From Bartonella grahamii subsp. shimonis (GTDB lineage Bacteria; Pseudomonadota; Alphaproteobacteria; Rhizobiales; Rhizobiaceae), in the NCBI RefSeq assembly GCF_036327415.1, contig NZ_CP123961.1:868001-932000 (forward strand): a stretch of DNA of 64,000 bases, in the 5' to 3' direction. A program made the position numbers and the translations under genes. Shown piece after piece: positions 36,463 to 45,791 of this stretch; within the stretch, counting starts at the first letter, position 1; each line of letters opens with the position of its first letter. Under the pieces are notes generated by a model that worked only from the letters and a program-made list of their open reading frames with translations, was not told where the DNA came from and made no database searches.

Positions 36463-37353
36463 TTATGTTTTTTGAGGTTGCAAAACATCTGTAAGAGACA
36501 TTTGCGCTGAACCAGGTTGTAAGGGTTTTTGTTGATTGGGATGAGGAGCCCAACCAGAAAGCCAGATGAAAGAAAAATGTGCACGAATACGTCCATCAGG
36601 ATCACTAAATCGTTGTGCATAGATTTCAGCTGCGCGGAGAAAAAAACGTTTGGATACAGGGCGTCGTGAACGATTGATGAGTGCATTTTGCATTCCCATA
36701 GCTTTAAGATCGTGCATAAGGTCAAACATTGTATTATAACGTATTGTGATATCTTCAACGTCTACTACAGGCAGAGCAAAGCCAACATGCTGTAAAAGAG
36801 TGCCTGCATCATGAATGTCGGCAAAAGGATAGATTCTAGGGCTTGCTCCACCATAAATTTCACTTTCAGCTTGCAGCAGACTTTCGCGCAATTCTCTTAA
36901 TGTACCAGCTCCTGTCATAACAGCAAGAAATAAGCCATCTGGTTTAAGGGTGTTTTTTATCTGGCTTAGAACACCAGGGGTATCATTGGTCAATTGTAAT
37001 GAAAGAAGTGAAACAATAAGGTCACAGTAACTTTGAGGTAAATCAAGAAATTCTCGATGACGTAAATAAAATTTTTTATCATGGCTTTGATAAAGCGGAT
37101 CGGTCTCAATACGTTCTATGGAACAAACTTTTCCAGATTTCATTAAAGCTTGCGCAGCAAGGTCTGTATGGCTGTGTAAATCGAGAGCTAATGTAAAGAG
37201 GCGATCAACAGTGCTAAGACGTTTATAGAGATCTTCTGCCATGTGAGAGAGTAAAAAGTCATATCCTTTTTTTGCTTTTTGAAAGGCACGTTTTCGGAAT
37301 TGTTCAATGCGGTTATGATCAAAAATTAAAGGATGCGACATATTGTGGGACAC
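36463..37353 (-). CDS. SAM-dependent methyltransferase, BioC/NDUFAF5-like
   Basis: A 296-residue class I methyltransferase. The N-terminus IFDHNRIEQFRKRAFQKAKK and the block SLLSLQLTNDTPGVLSQIKN followed by TLKPDGLFLAVMTGAGTLREL match the alphaproteobacterial homologue of the human complex I assembly factor NDUFAF5, which hydroxylates an Arg. BioC is the other close family. Motif I is weak (FTLALDLHSHTDLAAQAL). It converges with the cystine symporter gene. Confidence 0.75.
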   Translation of the reverse strand: MSHNMSHPLIFDHNRIEQFRKRAFQKAKKGYDFLLSHMAEDLYKRLSTVDRLFTLALDLHSHTDLAAQALMKSGKVCSIERIETDPLYQSHDKKFYLRHREFLDLPQSYCDLIVSLLSLQLTNDTPGVLSQIKNTLKPDGLFLAVMTGAGTLRELRESLLQAESEIYGGASPRIYPFADIHDAGTLLQHVGFALPVVDVEDITIRYNTMFDLMHDLKAMGMQNALINRSRRPVSKRFFLRAAEIYAQRFSDPDGRIRAHFSFIWLSGWAPHPNQQKPLQPGSAQMSLTDVLQPQKT

Positions 37354-37538
37354 TTTCGATCTATAAAAGAATATATTTTGAAAAGGTTCATTATTTGTGC
37401 AAGCTCTGTCAAGTTTATAATATGAAAGAAAAATAAATTTATAGAAGGTAAGAATTTTTAAAGGAATTAAAATTATAGATTGAGAAAATACAAAGGAACT
37501 TTTGTTCTGAGGGAAACTTGTAAAAGCCTAAATTTATA

Positions 37539-38324
37539 ATGTTGTATTTTCGAGAAGCGGCGTTAAATAGCGGGGATATACTCAGTAAGTTCATTGAACG
37601 CTTGAAAGTGATGCTTTATCCACCAATTTGTCCTGGATGTAAGCAAAATGTTTCTACTTATGGCACAATTTGCCCGGAATGTTGGAAAGGCCTTCAATTT
37701 ATCACGAAACCTTATTGTCCTGTTATGGGGACTCCTTTTGTTTGTGATATGGGTGATGGTTTTCTCAGTGGTGAAGCACTTCGTAATTCTCATCCTTTTT
37801 CACGTGTTCGCTCAGTCATTGTTCATAAAGGGCTTGCACGAACTTTAGTAACGCGCTTAAAATATGGTGATCATATAGAATTGGCATCATTTATGGCCAA
37901 TTGGATGATGTTTGCTGGACGCGAGGTTATTGATGATTGTGATGTTATTATTCCCATTCCATTGCATTTTCGTCGTTTTTGGGAAAGGCGTTATAATCAA
38001 TCTGCTGAGCTTGCGCGTTATATTGCAGCATCACAAAAAAAGCTTTTAAAACCGAGTTGGCTTGTTCGTTGTCGGCATACCCGTCCACAGGTTAGTCTTT
38101 CTTCGAGAGAGAGAAAACTTAACGTAAAAAATGCTTTTAAGGTTTCACATAAGGTTAAAAAATATCTCAAAGGATGTTCTATTTTGCTGATTGATGATGT
38201 ATTTACAACGGGTGCAACAGTTACAGCAGCAGCTGCTGCATTAAAATATGCAGGTGCACGACAAGTTGATGTGCTAACATTTTCGCGTGTTCTCAAAGAA
38301 GATTCTATTTTTCCCTCTTCTTGA
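37539..38324 (+). CDS. comF: ComF family phosphoribosyltransferase-like protein
   Basis: A 261-residue protein: an N-terminal zinc-finger part (YPPICPGCKQNV with CPECWKG), a double-zinc-ribbon-like region, and a C-terminal type I phosphoribosyltransferase domain with SILLIDDVFTTGATVTAAAA, the PRPP loop. ComF is needed for DNA uptake in competent bacteria; in others its role is unclear. grxC follows 46 nt later in the same direction, as in related alphaproteobacteria. Confidence 0.9.
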   Translation: MLYFREAALNSGDILSKFIERLKVMLYPPICPGCKQNVSTYGTICPECWKGLQFITKPYCPVMGTPFVCDMGDGFLSGEALRNSHPFSRVRSVIVHKGLARTLVTRLKYGDHIELASFMANWMMFAGREVIDDCDVIIPIPLHFRRFWERRYNQSAELARYIAASQKKLLKPSWLVRCRHTRPQVSLSSRERKLNVKNAFKVSHKVKKYLKGCSILLIDDVFTTGATVTAAAAALKYAGARQVDVLTFSRVLKEDSIFPSS

Positions 38325-38370
38325 GAGGAATTTAAAGTGAACATTATAAAAAATATTGGAGGATAATACT

Positions 38371-38625
38371 ATGAAAGAGATAATAATTTATACACGCCCT
38401 AACTGTCCTTATTGCACAAAAGCACGTGATTTGCTTGATAAAAAAGGCGTAAAGTATACGGATATTGATGCTTCCACATCCCTTCGCCAAGAAATGGTAC
38501 AGCGCGCCAATGGGCGTAATACATTTCCACAAATTTTCATAGGTGATTATCACGTTGGCGGTTGTGATGATCTTTATGCTTTAGAGGCTGAGGGAAAGCT
38601 CAATTCTTTATTACAAGGCATATAA
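38371..38625 (+). CDS. grxC: Glutaredoxin 3
   Basis: An 84-residue thiol oxidoreductase using glutathione. YTRPNCPYCTKARDLL holds the active site CPYC (Cys12, Cys15), and TFPQIFIGDYHVGGCDDLYAL holds the cis-Pro and glutathione-binding GG-D. An earlier in-frame TTG at 38356 lies within the ribosome-binding region; ATG 38371 has tggagg 7-8 nt upstream. Confidence 0.96.
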   Translation: MKEIIIYTRPNCPYCTKARDLLDKKGVKYTDIDASTSLRQEMVQRANGRNTFPQIFIGDYHVGGCDDLYALEAEGKLNSLLQGI

Positions 38626-38645
38626 TATTTGTAAATTACATATCC

Positions 38646-39389
38646 TTAAGATCGTTTTGCGAGAAGGAGATAGTTAACGCTCATGTCTTTTGAGCGATTC
38701 CAGCTGTCGTTTAATGGGTTATAAGTAATACCGATCTCATCAATGACGGTCAGAGCGTTTTTTGATAAGAAATTTTTAAGTTCTAGAGGTTTTAGGAATT
38801 TTTTATAATCATGTGTTCCTTTAGGTAGCCAACGGAGGATATATTCAGCGCCTACAATAGCAAGCCCCCATGCTTTCCATGTGCGGTTGAGTGTTGAGAC
38901 AAACATTAACCCTTGTGGTTTCAACATTTTTGCTGTAGCTTCTATGAAGAGATTAACGTCAGCGACATGTTCAACAACTTCCATATTAAGGATGATATCA
39001 AATTTTTCTCCTTCATTGGCAAGTGCTTCTGCTGTCGTCGTGCGGTAATCAATGGAAAGATCATTTTGAGCTGCATGGGCTTTTGCGACTTCAATATTTG
39101 TTTGTGCAGCATCAACGCCTACGACCATAGCGCCAAGACGTGCCATTGGTTCACATAACAAGCCTCCTCCACAGCCAATATCAAGAATTTTTAAATTGTC
39201 AAAGGGCGTAAGTGAAGCAGGGTCACGATTAAACTCTAAACAGATTTTTTCTCTGATGTAAGCAAGGCGCGTTGGGTTAAATTGGTGAAGAGGCCGAAAT
39301 TTTCCTTGTGGATTCCACCATTCTGTAGCAATACGTGAAAAGTAATCAATTTCACTTTGATCAATAGTTGTTTGTGTTTCATCTATCAT
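38646..39389 (-). CDS. ubiG: Ubiquinone biosynthesis O-methyltransferase
   Basis: Performs both O-methylations in ubiquinone synthesis. A 247-residue class I methyltransferase with the N-terminus [22 protein letters not shown] characteristic of UbiG, motif [39 protein letters not shown] and [15 protein letters not shown]. It diverges from lysC, a neighbourhood common in Rhizobiales. Confidence 0.96.
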   Translation of the reverse strand: MIDETQTTIDQSEIDYFSRIATEWWNPQGKFRPLHQFNPTRLAYIREKICLEFNRDPASLTPFDNLKILDIGCGGGLLCEPMARLGAMVVGVDAAQTNIEVAKAHAAQNDLSIDYRTTTAEALANEGEKFDIILNMEVVEHVADVNLFIEATAKMLKPQGLMFVSTLNRTWKAWGLAIVGAEYILRWLPKGTHDYKKFLKPLELKNFLSKNALTVIDEIGITYNPLNDSWNRSKDMSVNYLLLAKRS

Positions 39390-39578
39390 GTTGCCTTCCT
39401 TTTATTTTTAATGATCAGGTCAAGTAGATTTTATACAAAGTCAAGAGAAATTGATATAATCATAATGAAACTTGCACAAATGATAGATATTCGCTATGTC
39501 GAGAAAATGGTTAGTTGATACAGCATCTAATTCTCATTACCGTTTGAGATAAGAGATGTAAAGGTAAGAGTGTTATTA

Positions 39579-40835
39579 ATGGCGCGCATTGTCATGAAAT
39601 TCGGTGGAACATCTGTAGCAAATATTGAATGTATATATAATGTTGCACGGCATGTCAAAAGAGAGATTGATGCAGGCAATGAGGTTGCAGTTGTCGTATC
39701 TGCGATGGCTGGTAAAACCAATGAGCTTGTTCAGTGGACGTGTGATGCTTCCTCCATGCATAGAGATGCTCGCGAATATGATGTTGTGGTTGCTTCTGGT
39801 GAACAGGTTACTTCAGGTTTGTTGGCTTTGACACTTCAAAAAATGGGGGTGAATGCACGTTCATGGCTTGGTTGGCAAATTCCTATTCATACAGACAATG
39901 CACATGGTCGTGCACGTATTACTAATATTGATGGATCTTGTTTAATCGAGTGTTTTCAGGAAGGTCAGGTTGCCGTTATTGCTGGTTTTCAGGGGTTAGC
40001 TCCGGATAACCGGATTTCTACCTTAGGGCGTGGAGGATCAGATACAAGTGCTGTTGCTATAGCCGCTGCTGTACAAGCTGATCGCTGTGATATTTATACG
40101 GATGTGGATGGTGTTTATACAACGGATCCACGTATAGAACCAAAAGCGCGTCGTTTACCAAAAGTAGCTTTTGAAGAAATGCTAGAAATGGCTTCTCTTG
40201 GTGCAAAGGTTTTACAGGTTCGTTCTGTTGAATTGGCAATGGTTCATAAGGTTCGTACCTTTGTACGTTCAAGTTTTGAGGATCCCGATGCGTTAGGCAT
40301 GGAGGATCCAATGAGTTCTTCTGGAACACTTATTTGCGATGAGGATGAAATCGTGGAACAACAAAATGTTACTGGTATTGCTTTTGCTAAGGATGAAGCG
40401 CAAATTTCCCTTCGTCGACTTGCGGATCGTCCAGGGATTTCAGCAGCAATTTTTGGTCCCTTGGCTGAAGAACGCATTAATGTTGATATGATTGTGCAAA
40501 ATATTTCTGAAGATGGCTCAAAAACTGATATGACTTTTACTGTACCATCATCAGATGTAGAAAAAGCCGTTACACTTCTTGAGAAGAATCGCAAAGAAAT
40601 TGGATTTGATGTTCTCCAATTTGAAAGCGATCTTGCCAAGGTATCTGTGATTGGTATTGGAATGCGTAGCCATGCAGGTGTTGCTGCTACAGCCTTTAAA
40701 GCTTTGGCTGAAAAGGGTATTAATATTCAAGCAATTACGACCTCAGAAATTAAAATTTCTATTTTGATTGATAGTGCTTACACTGAACTTGCGGTTAGAA
40801 CATTACATGCCGTTTATGCCCTTGATAAGGGATAA
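39579..40835 (+). CDS. lysC: Aspartokinase
   Basis: Phosphorylates aspartate, the first step to lysine, threonine, methionine and diaminopimelate. 418 residues: kinase domain with MKFGGTSVANIE, VVVSAMAGKTNEL, STLGRGGSDTSAVAIAAA and YTDVDGVYTTDPR, then two ACT domains (ISLRRLADRPGISAAIFGPL; VSVIGIGMRSHAGVAATAFK) for feedback control. ATG 39579 gives the standard N-terminus MARIVMKFGG; a TTG at 39570 is also in frame. Downstream is a 3.4-kb gene-poor gap. Confidence 0.96.
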   Translation: MARIVMKFGGTSVANIECIYNVARHVKREIDAGNEVAVVVSAMAGKTNELVQWTCDASSMHRDAREYDVVVASGEQVTSGLLALTLQKMGVNARSWLGWQIPIHTDNAHGRARITNIDGSCLIECFQEGQVAVIAGFQGLAPDNRISTLGRGGSDTSAVAIAAAVQADRCDIYTDVDGVYTTDPRIEPKARRLPKVAFEEMLEMASLGAKVLQVRSVELAMVHKVRTFVRSSFEDPDALGMEDPMSSSGTLICDEDEIVEQQNVTGIAFAKDEAQISLRRLADRPGISAAIFGPLAEERINVDMIVQNISEDGSKTDMTFTVPSSDVEKAVTLLEKNRKEIGFDVLQFESDLAKVSVIGIGMRSHAGVAATAFKALAEKGINIQAITTSEIKISILIDSAYTELAVRTLHAVYALDKG

Positions 40836-42442
40836 ACATTTTTTAGTTTCAATAAAGTTTCAATAACATAAAGCTTTAATATATTAATAATTTTTGTTAA
40901 GGATAATTTATATTTTTAACTTAAATAGAATATTTGATACAGCAGAACTCTCACATTTTAAACTCGTTCATGGTGAATTTAAAATAGTTGCTTATACATT
41001 ACAAGAGAAAGATGTTTGGTAAAAAACTGTTTAAGAAGGGATATAAAATATGCCGTCCATAAACGTTTTAGAGCCTATAGAGAGGGATGGAGAAGTCTTT
41101 AAGATAAGCCTTAATAGAATAAGGAACAATGCACTGCCTTTATTCAAAGGATGCATGTGACATGAGGGACAGCCTCGTGAATACAGATTTAATATTATAA
41201 ATCTTAGAGAAATTGGAGCTCATTGGATTAGTGATGGAATTACAAAAAATAGAATTGAAGATGTATTTTCTAGAGATGTTTAGCTTGTCTCAAATGATTG
41301 TTTATGACTTTATATGTATCTTGTAAATTTAATTTTTTCCGTATTATGAGGCAATAAAAAAATCTATCTCTATAGACAATATTTATATTGCGCTATAATT
41401 TATAAAATTACTATATCTTATGCAGTGATGGCGTATAGCTCTTCAGAAGTATTTTTCATAAAATCATGTAACTACACATCAAAATTAATGATAATGTTAT
41501 AGTGTGTTGCTTTATGATTTCATTACTTAAATTTTTTCTCATGTCTATTTATCTTTTTTTGAATTATGATTAAGATTTTCAGAGTTTTCGCTACCTTCAT
41601 ATGTTCTTTAGGTTAATTTTCTTTCCTTAACTACTCTATTACAAGTATTTTCTGTATCATGTTGCCAATCACGCATGAAATACATTCTTTCGTTTGTGCA
41701 GTATATCGTGCTATTTTTTTATCATATTTACATATTTTTCAAATGGTGGTCTTTGTAAGTAAAACTCTTCTTGTAAGAAATATAGCAATTTTTATTATTC
41801 TAATTTCGTTAAATATTTTTCCACAATGTGTTCATATTCAATATATGAATTCGAAACGTATTCTCTTATTTTTTAATTACTTTTTAATAGCATAATGCAT
41901 TCGAATGGAGATGTTCATTTGAAGTTAATATAAGATATATTATCAAAGTGCGATAATTAATACACTTATTCCCAATAAAGATATTTTAATAAATATTATT
42001 TTCTATAGTCTTTTGTATTTTTTTAGTTTGTTCTTGTCTATTTTTTATTGCTTAATTATTTTATCTTGAATGTATAAATATGTTCCATTTTTTACATTGA
42101 GTATTAATAATCACTCCTTACGCACATAATTTTGAGCTTCAATTTTTGCTATATATCTCAGTTTTGCAGTATTCTGCAGGTAAAGTGACTCCTTCAACTT
42201 GTTTCTTTTATGCATCTTTGTGCGTTTTCTTACTGGAAATAGTTGCGATTCTATATTTTGTGTATCTAGGCAGAATAATTGGTTTTTCTATCAATCTTCC
42301 ACTATATTATTTCAAATATCTAGACTATTAATTTAATATCAACTGCGATAATAGTAAGCATCTTGAGTACTACAACCTTTAATTTGTAAATATGCTATAC
42401 CATTTCATTATATGCTTTCTCACCAGGGATAAGATAATACGC
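40836..42442. other. Gene-poor AT-rich stretch
   Basis: No intact gene. It contains the remnant at 41050-41283, a piece reading SHFKLVHGEFKIVA (about 40950-41000) resembling one at 31350, and at about 42350-42410 on the minus strand IAYLQIKGCSTQDAYYYRS, a fragment of the lipoprotein remnant next door. Open frames at 41659-41895 and 42146-42331 have no ribosome-binding sites and look random. Confidence 0.45.
41050..41283 (+). pseudogene. Short unrecognised gene with an internal TGA
   Basis: From ATG 41050 (aagggata upstream) 36 codons read MPSINVLEPIERDGEVFKIS and on to LPLFKGCM, then a TGA at 41158. The same frame stays open for another 40 codons (NIINLREIGAHWISDGIT and on to FSRDV) to the TAG at 41281. 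One nonsense change in a 77-codon gene is the simplest reading. I do not recognise the family. Confidence 0.4.
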
Positions 42443-42747
42443 TTAAGCATTCAGTACATAGGGGGCGTTTAAAAGTTCTCTGTCATCATTAGTTGTATTA
42501 AATTGCCTACAATTAATTTGCTTCTTGAACAATTCAGAACTATGCACAATGAAAAAAGCATCTTGAGTAGTATAGCCTATAGTTTTTAGATAGTTTACGA
42601 TTTTTTTATTTGTAAAGAGCTTTTTTGATATGCAGATGTCTTTGATTTTACAACTTTTGGTATCTGTACCTGTGTGGTATTATGTTCACAACCAGCAACA
42701 AATATTCCACTGGAGATTACAGCTGATAGAATAAGATTTTTAAATAT
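42443..42747 (-). pseudogene. Lipoprotein remnant, frameshifted
   Basis: On the minus strand from about 42747 the frame reads IFKNLILSAVISSGIFVAGC then EHNTTQVQIPKV, a lipoprotein signal with lipobox VAGC. It stops after QIKKS at an A7 run; one base later IVNYLKTIGYTTQDAFFIVH follows, ending NAPYVLNA at 42443. The start codon appears changed to ATA. A second fragment with the same TQDA motif lies downstream (about 42350-42410), so the gene was duplicated. Product about 100 residues; function unknown. Confidence 0.5.
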
Positions 42748-43070
42748 GAGGTAGTTTACTAAATGTTCTCTATAATTTATTTTTATACAATGTGTATTAA
42801 CTTTACGTGATTAATATATATAAAAATTTTAATGACAATATTATTTTACTCTTATTCTAGTTAATGTGGTGTTGTGTAATTCGAAAGTCTCGGCAATATT
42901 GTTTTTAAATTATCTGTAAAGAGTATTTTATGGTATCAAGAAATATAGAGCTAACTCTGTAAACAAAAAGAAAATAAATATCAACTAAGAGCGGGAAAAG
43001 GGGAGAGCAACGATATATATGCTCTATTTTTCTACTCCATTGTCAATCTAGTAGTGATTTTATGACGTTG

Positions 43071-43560
43071 TTATTCCAAATAAATCTTTTGTTTTTTGTT
43101 ACCTGTACCAATATTTAATGTCAGCGCAGATGTATGTTTGACGATATATATTGAGACGGATAAGGGGTCTATGAGCAACTCCTGTTTTTGTATGCCAGAT
43201 AGGAACAAGAATGTTGCGTATACCTGTTGGGGTAATTTCTGAAATGGAGATAAAACCTAATTGGGGGAGGATATGAAGCCATAAAAGTGAAAACCAGTTT
43301 CCATTTTACAACTTCCTTTTAATTCTACTTTATAACTTTCAAAGGTATTGACAGCAATATCTTTTAAATAATGGATATTACACATTGGTTCACGTTTTTG
43401 TTTGTTGCGTTATTTAAATCGTATATGACTTTCACGTAAAACAAAATGCTATTATATTGCCAATTTACGCGCTTGTTTTGAAAAAATATCTCTCTCCAAA
43501 CCCATTACGGTGCCTGTGGATGGTGTAACGTAAAATTTATTGGGGGCCATCTCCTTTACT
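43071..43560 (-). pseudogene. P4-type phage integrase remnant
   Basis: A minus-strand reading in changing frames: LKDIAVNTFESYKVELKG, then ITPTGIRNILVPIWHTKT followed by GVAHRPLIRLNIY. This matches the core-binding domain of alphaproteobacterial P4-type tyrosine recombinases (seITptdIRnvLaPIWhtKaeTArkalnRLNi). A possible start at ATG 43560 has aaggag 1-2 nt upstream. The catalytic C-terminal R-H-R-Y part is absent. It marks a former mobile element in the gap between lysC and nhaA. Confidence 0.6.
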
Positions 43561-43776
43561 TAGATCAAAGGTGTCAGTTGGTCGTCATCATTTAATTTTT
43601 AGTTTTCGTGTTGAACAGCTCTTGTATTGATATGATGAAGCATTCTTATTTCTTTCTTCAAATAATTTTACTACATGCTCCTCCTCAGTTTGTGACGTGT
43701 AAGCGAATAATCTTGATTGATTCATCATGTACAGATTTGAAATGAGAAAATCTTATGATATTTGGGCTCCATTCAA

Positions 43777-43807
43777 GATTTATAATGATAAATTATCATT
43801 ATAAATC
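43777..43807. repeat. 31-bp palindrome (15-1-15)
   Basis: GATTTATAATGATAA, one A, then its exact complement. The core ATAATGATAA-A-TTATCATTAT recalls Fur-type iron boxes but with an extra central base. It has T-rich sequence on its plus side, so it could also be a terminator. No gene starts nearby. The remaining sequence from 43808 to 44287 shows nothing recognisable. Confidence 0.7.
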
Positions 43808-44287
43808 AAATATTTTTACCAAAAAATAATGGACTTTTAAGAAGATAAAAATTAAAGTTGTTTAGAACACTAGCAATAAAATCAGTAACGAGGAGGGTGG
43901 TTTATTGGGAAAAATAAGCCATGGAGTTACTTAACTGATTATTGAATTTTGCTCATTCTTATCTGTTTGTTATAATTAAATATAAGATATTGATTTATAA
44001 GAATTGTTTTTATAGTGAATAATAGTCCCGACGAAAAGAAGCTTCTCTAAAGCCATGAAACTTTTTATATTGAAACAATTAAAATCATTCCTGTGCACAT
44101 CACAAGTGGAGCTGGTGTATGAATAAAAGATTATTGAAGAAAGGAATAAAAATATCTATTATGAAGCTCCATAAGTGTAAAGATGAGACGAGACAACGGA
44201 TTTTACATTAAATATTGCCCGAATTCAACAAAAGAGCAAAATCACTTTTTAAAAGTTTTGCATAAAAATGTATTTCCAGTTAATTTG

Positions 44288-45646
44288 TTAGGGACTATGA
44301 GAAATTCCTTTATTGCGCTTAATATAAATAAATCCGTATCCCAGACCGATAAGGGCAGATAAACCAGAGCCACAAAGGACCCCAATTTTTGCAGCGTCAA
44401 GCAGAATAATATCTTTAAAAGCGAGCATTGAAACAAAGATAGACATTGTAAAGCCAATTCCTGCTAAAAAACCAATGAGTAAAACACCTGTCCATGTCAT
44501 ACGAGGGGGTAGGCGGCATAGCCCTGATTTTACGGCGACATAACTGGCTGTGATAATACCAAGAGGCTTACCAACGAAAAGACCAATGATAACACCCAGA
44601 ACAATCAAGAATGATTTGTCAGAAGAAAGATCAAAGTTTGCAAAACTTACTCCTGCATTTGCGAAGGCAAAAATTGGCATGATACCGTATGCAACCCATG
44701 GATGCAACGCTTTTTGAACACGTGTTACTGGGGCAATCATGGCTCGTTGTCCTTTGCGCATTTTTTTCAATGCGGTTGAAATATGATGCAGATCTGTTTT
44801 TGTATTTTTTTCTTGGAGAATTTGCATAGCGTTACTAAGCATAGTGAGTGGCGCTACAAGAGTACGGGTAGGAAGAACGGGAGTCATCATCCCTAAGATT
44901 ACGCCAGCAAGTGATGGGTGAACGCCTGTTACCATTAAACCCCACCAGATGATTGTACCAGGTAAAATATAAAGCCATGCTGATGCAAGCCCGATCCACT
45001 GAAAAAATAGCACCAAAGTAATACCTGCCCCTGCAATCATTAAACCGCTAGGATCAATATTTGTTGAGTAGAAAAAAGCAATAATAAGAACAGCGATAAT
45101 ATCATCAATAATCGCTAATGATAGAAGAATGATATGAAGATTAGAAGGAATTTTTTTTCCAAGAAGAGCAAGAATACCTAGAGCAAAGGCAATATCTGTT
45201 GCTGTTGGCACCGCCCAACCGCGTATGTTCCCCTCGTTAAAGTTGAAGATAAAGTAAATAATTGCAGGAACACAAACGCCCCCTATTGCAGCAACAATTG
45301 GTAAGATTGCTTGTTTAAAATCGGCAAGAGCACCTTCATGAATTTCACGTCGAATTTCCATTCCTGCGACGAGAAAGAAAATAGTCATAAGAGCATCATT
45401 AACCCAGAAATGTAAATCCCATGAAAGAGTGAAATGACCCAAATTAAAGCCAAGAGGTGTATGCCAAAAAGATTCATAGGAAGCAGCATATTTAGAATTA
45501 GCAAAAATAAGTGCAGAAGCAGCAGCTAATAAAAGAACAATACCACTAAGAGCTTCAATATGGAGAAAACGCTCGATAGCAGAAAGCGCTTGATGGGTGA
45601 CACGAGAAGCGCGATTAGGCAGGCGATTTGAAGATAAATCAGACAT
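44288..45646 (-). CDS. nhaA: Na+/H+ antiporter NhaA
   Basis: Exchanges internal Na+ for protons in pH and salt balance. 452 residues, longer than the E. coli protein, with all the usual membrane segments. Key blocks: WVNDALMTIFFLVAGMEIRRE, VPTATDIAFALGILALLGKK and LLSLAIIDDIIAVLIIAFFY carrying the paired Asp residues for ion binding, and IGFLAGIGFTMSIFVSMLAF. ATG 45646 has cttggag 6 nt upstream; TTG 45658 is also in frame. It follows the AsmA-like hypothetical gene by 145 nt. Confidence 0.95.
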   Translation of the reverse strand: MSDLSSNRLPNRASRVTHQALSAIERFLHIEALSGIVLLLAAASALIFANSKYAASYESFWHTPLGFNLGHFTLSWDLHFWVNDALMTIFFLVAGMEIRREIHEGALADFKQAILPIVAAIGGVCVPAIIYFIFNFNEGNIRGWAVPTATDIAFALGILALLGKKIPSNLHIILLSLAIIDDIIAVLIIAFFYSTNIDPSGLMIAGAGITLVLFFQWIGLASAWLYILPGTIIWWGLMVTGVHPSLAGVILGMMTPVLPTRTLVAPLTMLSNAMQILQEKNTKTDLHHISTALKKMRKGQRAMIAPVTRVQKALHPWVAYGIMPIFAFANAGVSFANFDLSSDKSFLIVLGVIIGLFVGKPLGIITASYVAVKSGLCRLPPRMTWTGVLLIGFLAGIGFTMSIFVSMLAFKDIILLDAAKIGVLCGSGLSALIGLGYGFIYIKRNKGISHSP

Positions 45647-45791
45647 GAACAACTCCAAGCATCGACAATTTTAGATTTTATATCTCTGTATAAATGACTC
45701 TGTATGATACCTTCTGTATCATATAAAAGAAAAAAGCGGAATAAAGTTCTTAATTTATAGACAAGATCATCATGTTTAAAGCACAAAATGT

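Noticed and set aside
41659..42331. Two hydrophobic open frames (78 and 61 codons)
   Set aside because: AT-rich DNA gives Phe/Ile/Tyr-rich frames by chance; neither has a ribosome-binding site or conserved look.
43777..43807. Palindrome as a definite Fur box
   Set aside because: Spacing differs by one base from the usual core and no gene lies downstream; kept only as a palindrome.
43860..43950. Nine-codon TTG ORF after gaggaggg near 43893
   Set aside because: No promoter or partner genes nearby, TTG start and integrase-gap context; chance is more likely than for the heptapeptide at 19285.
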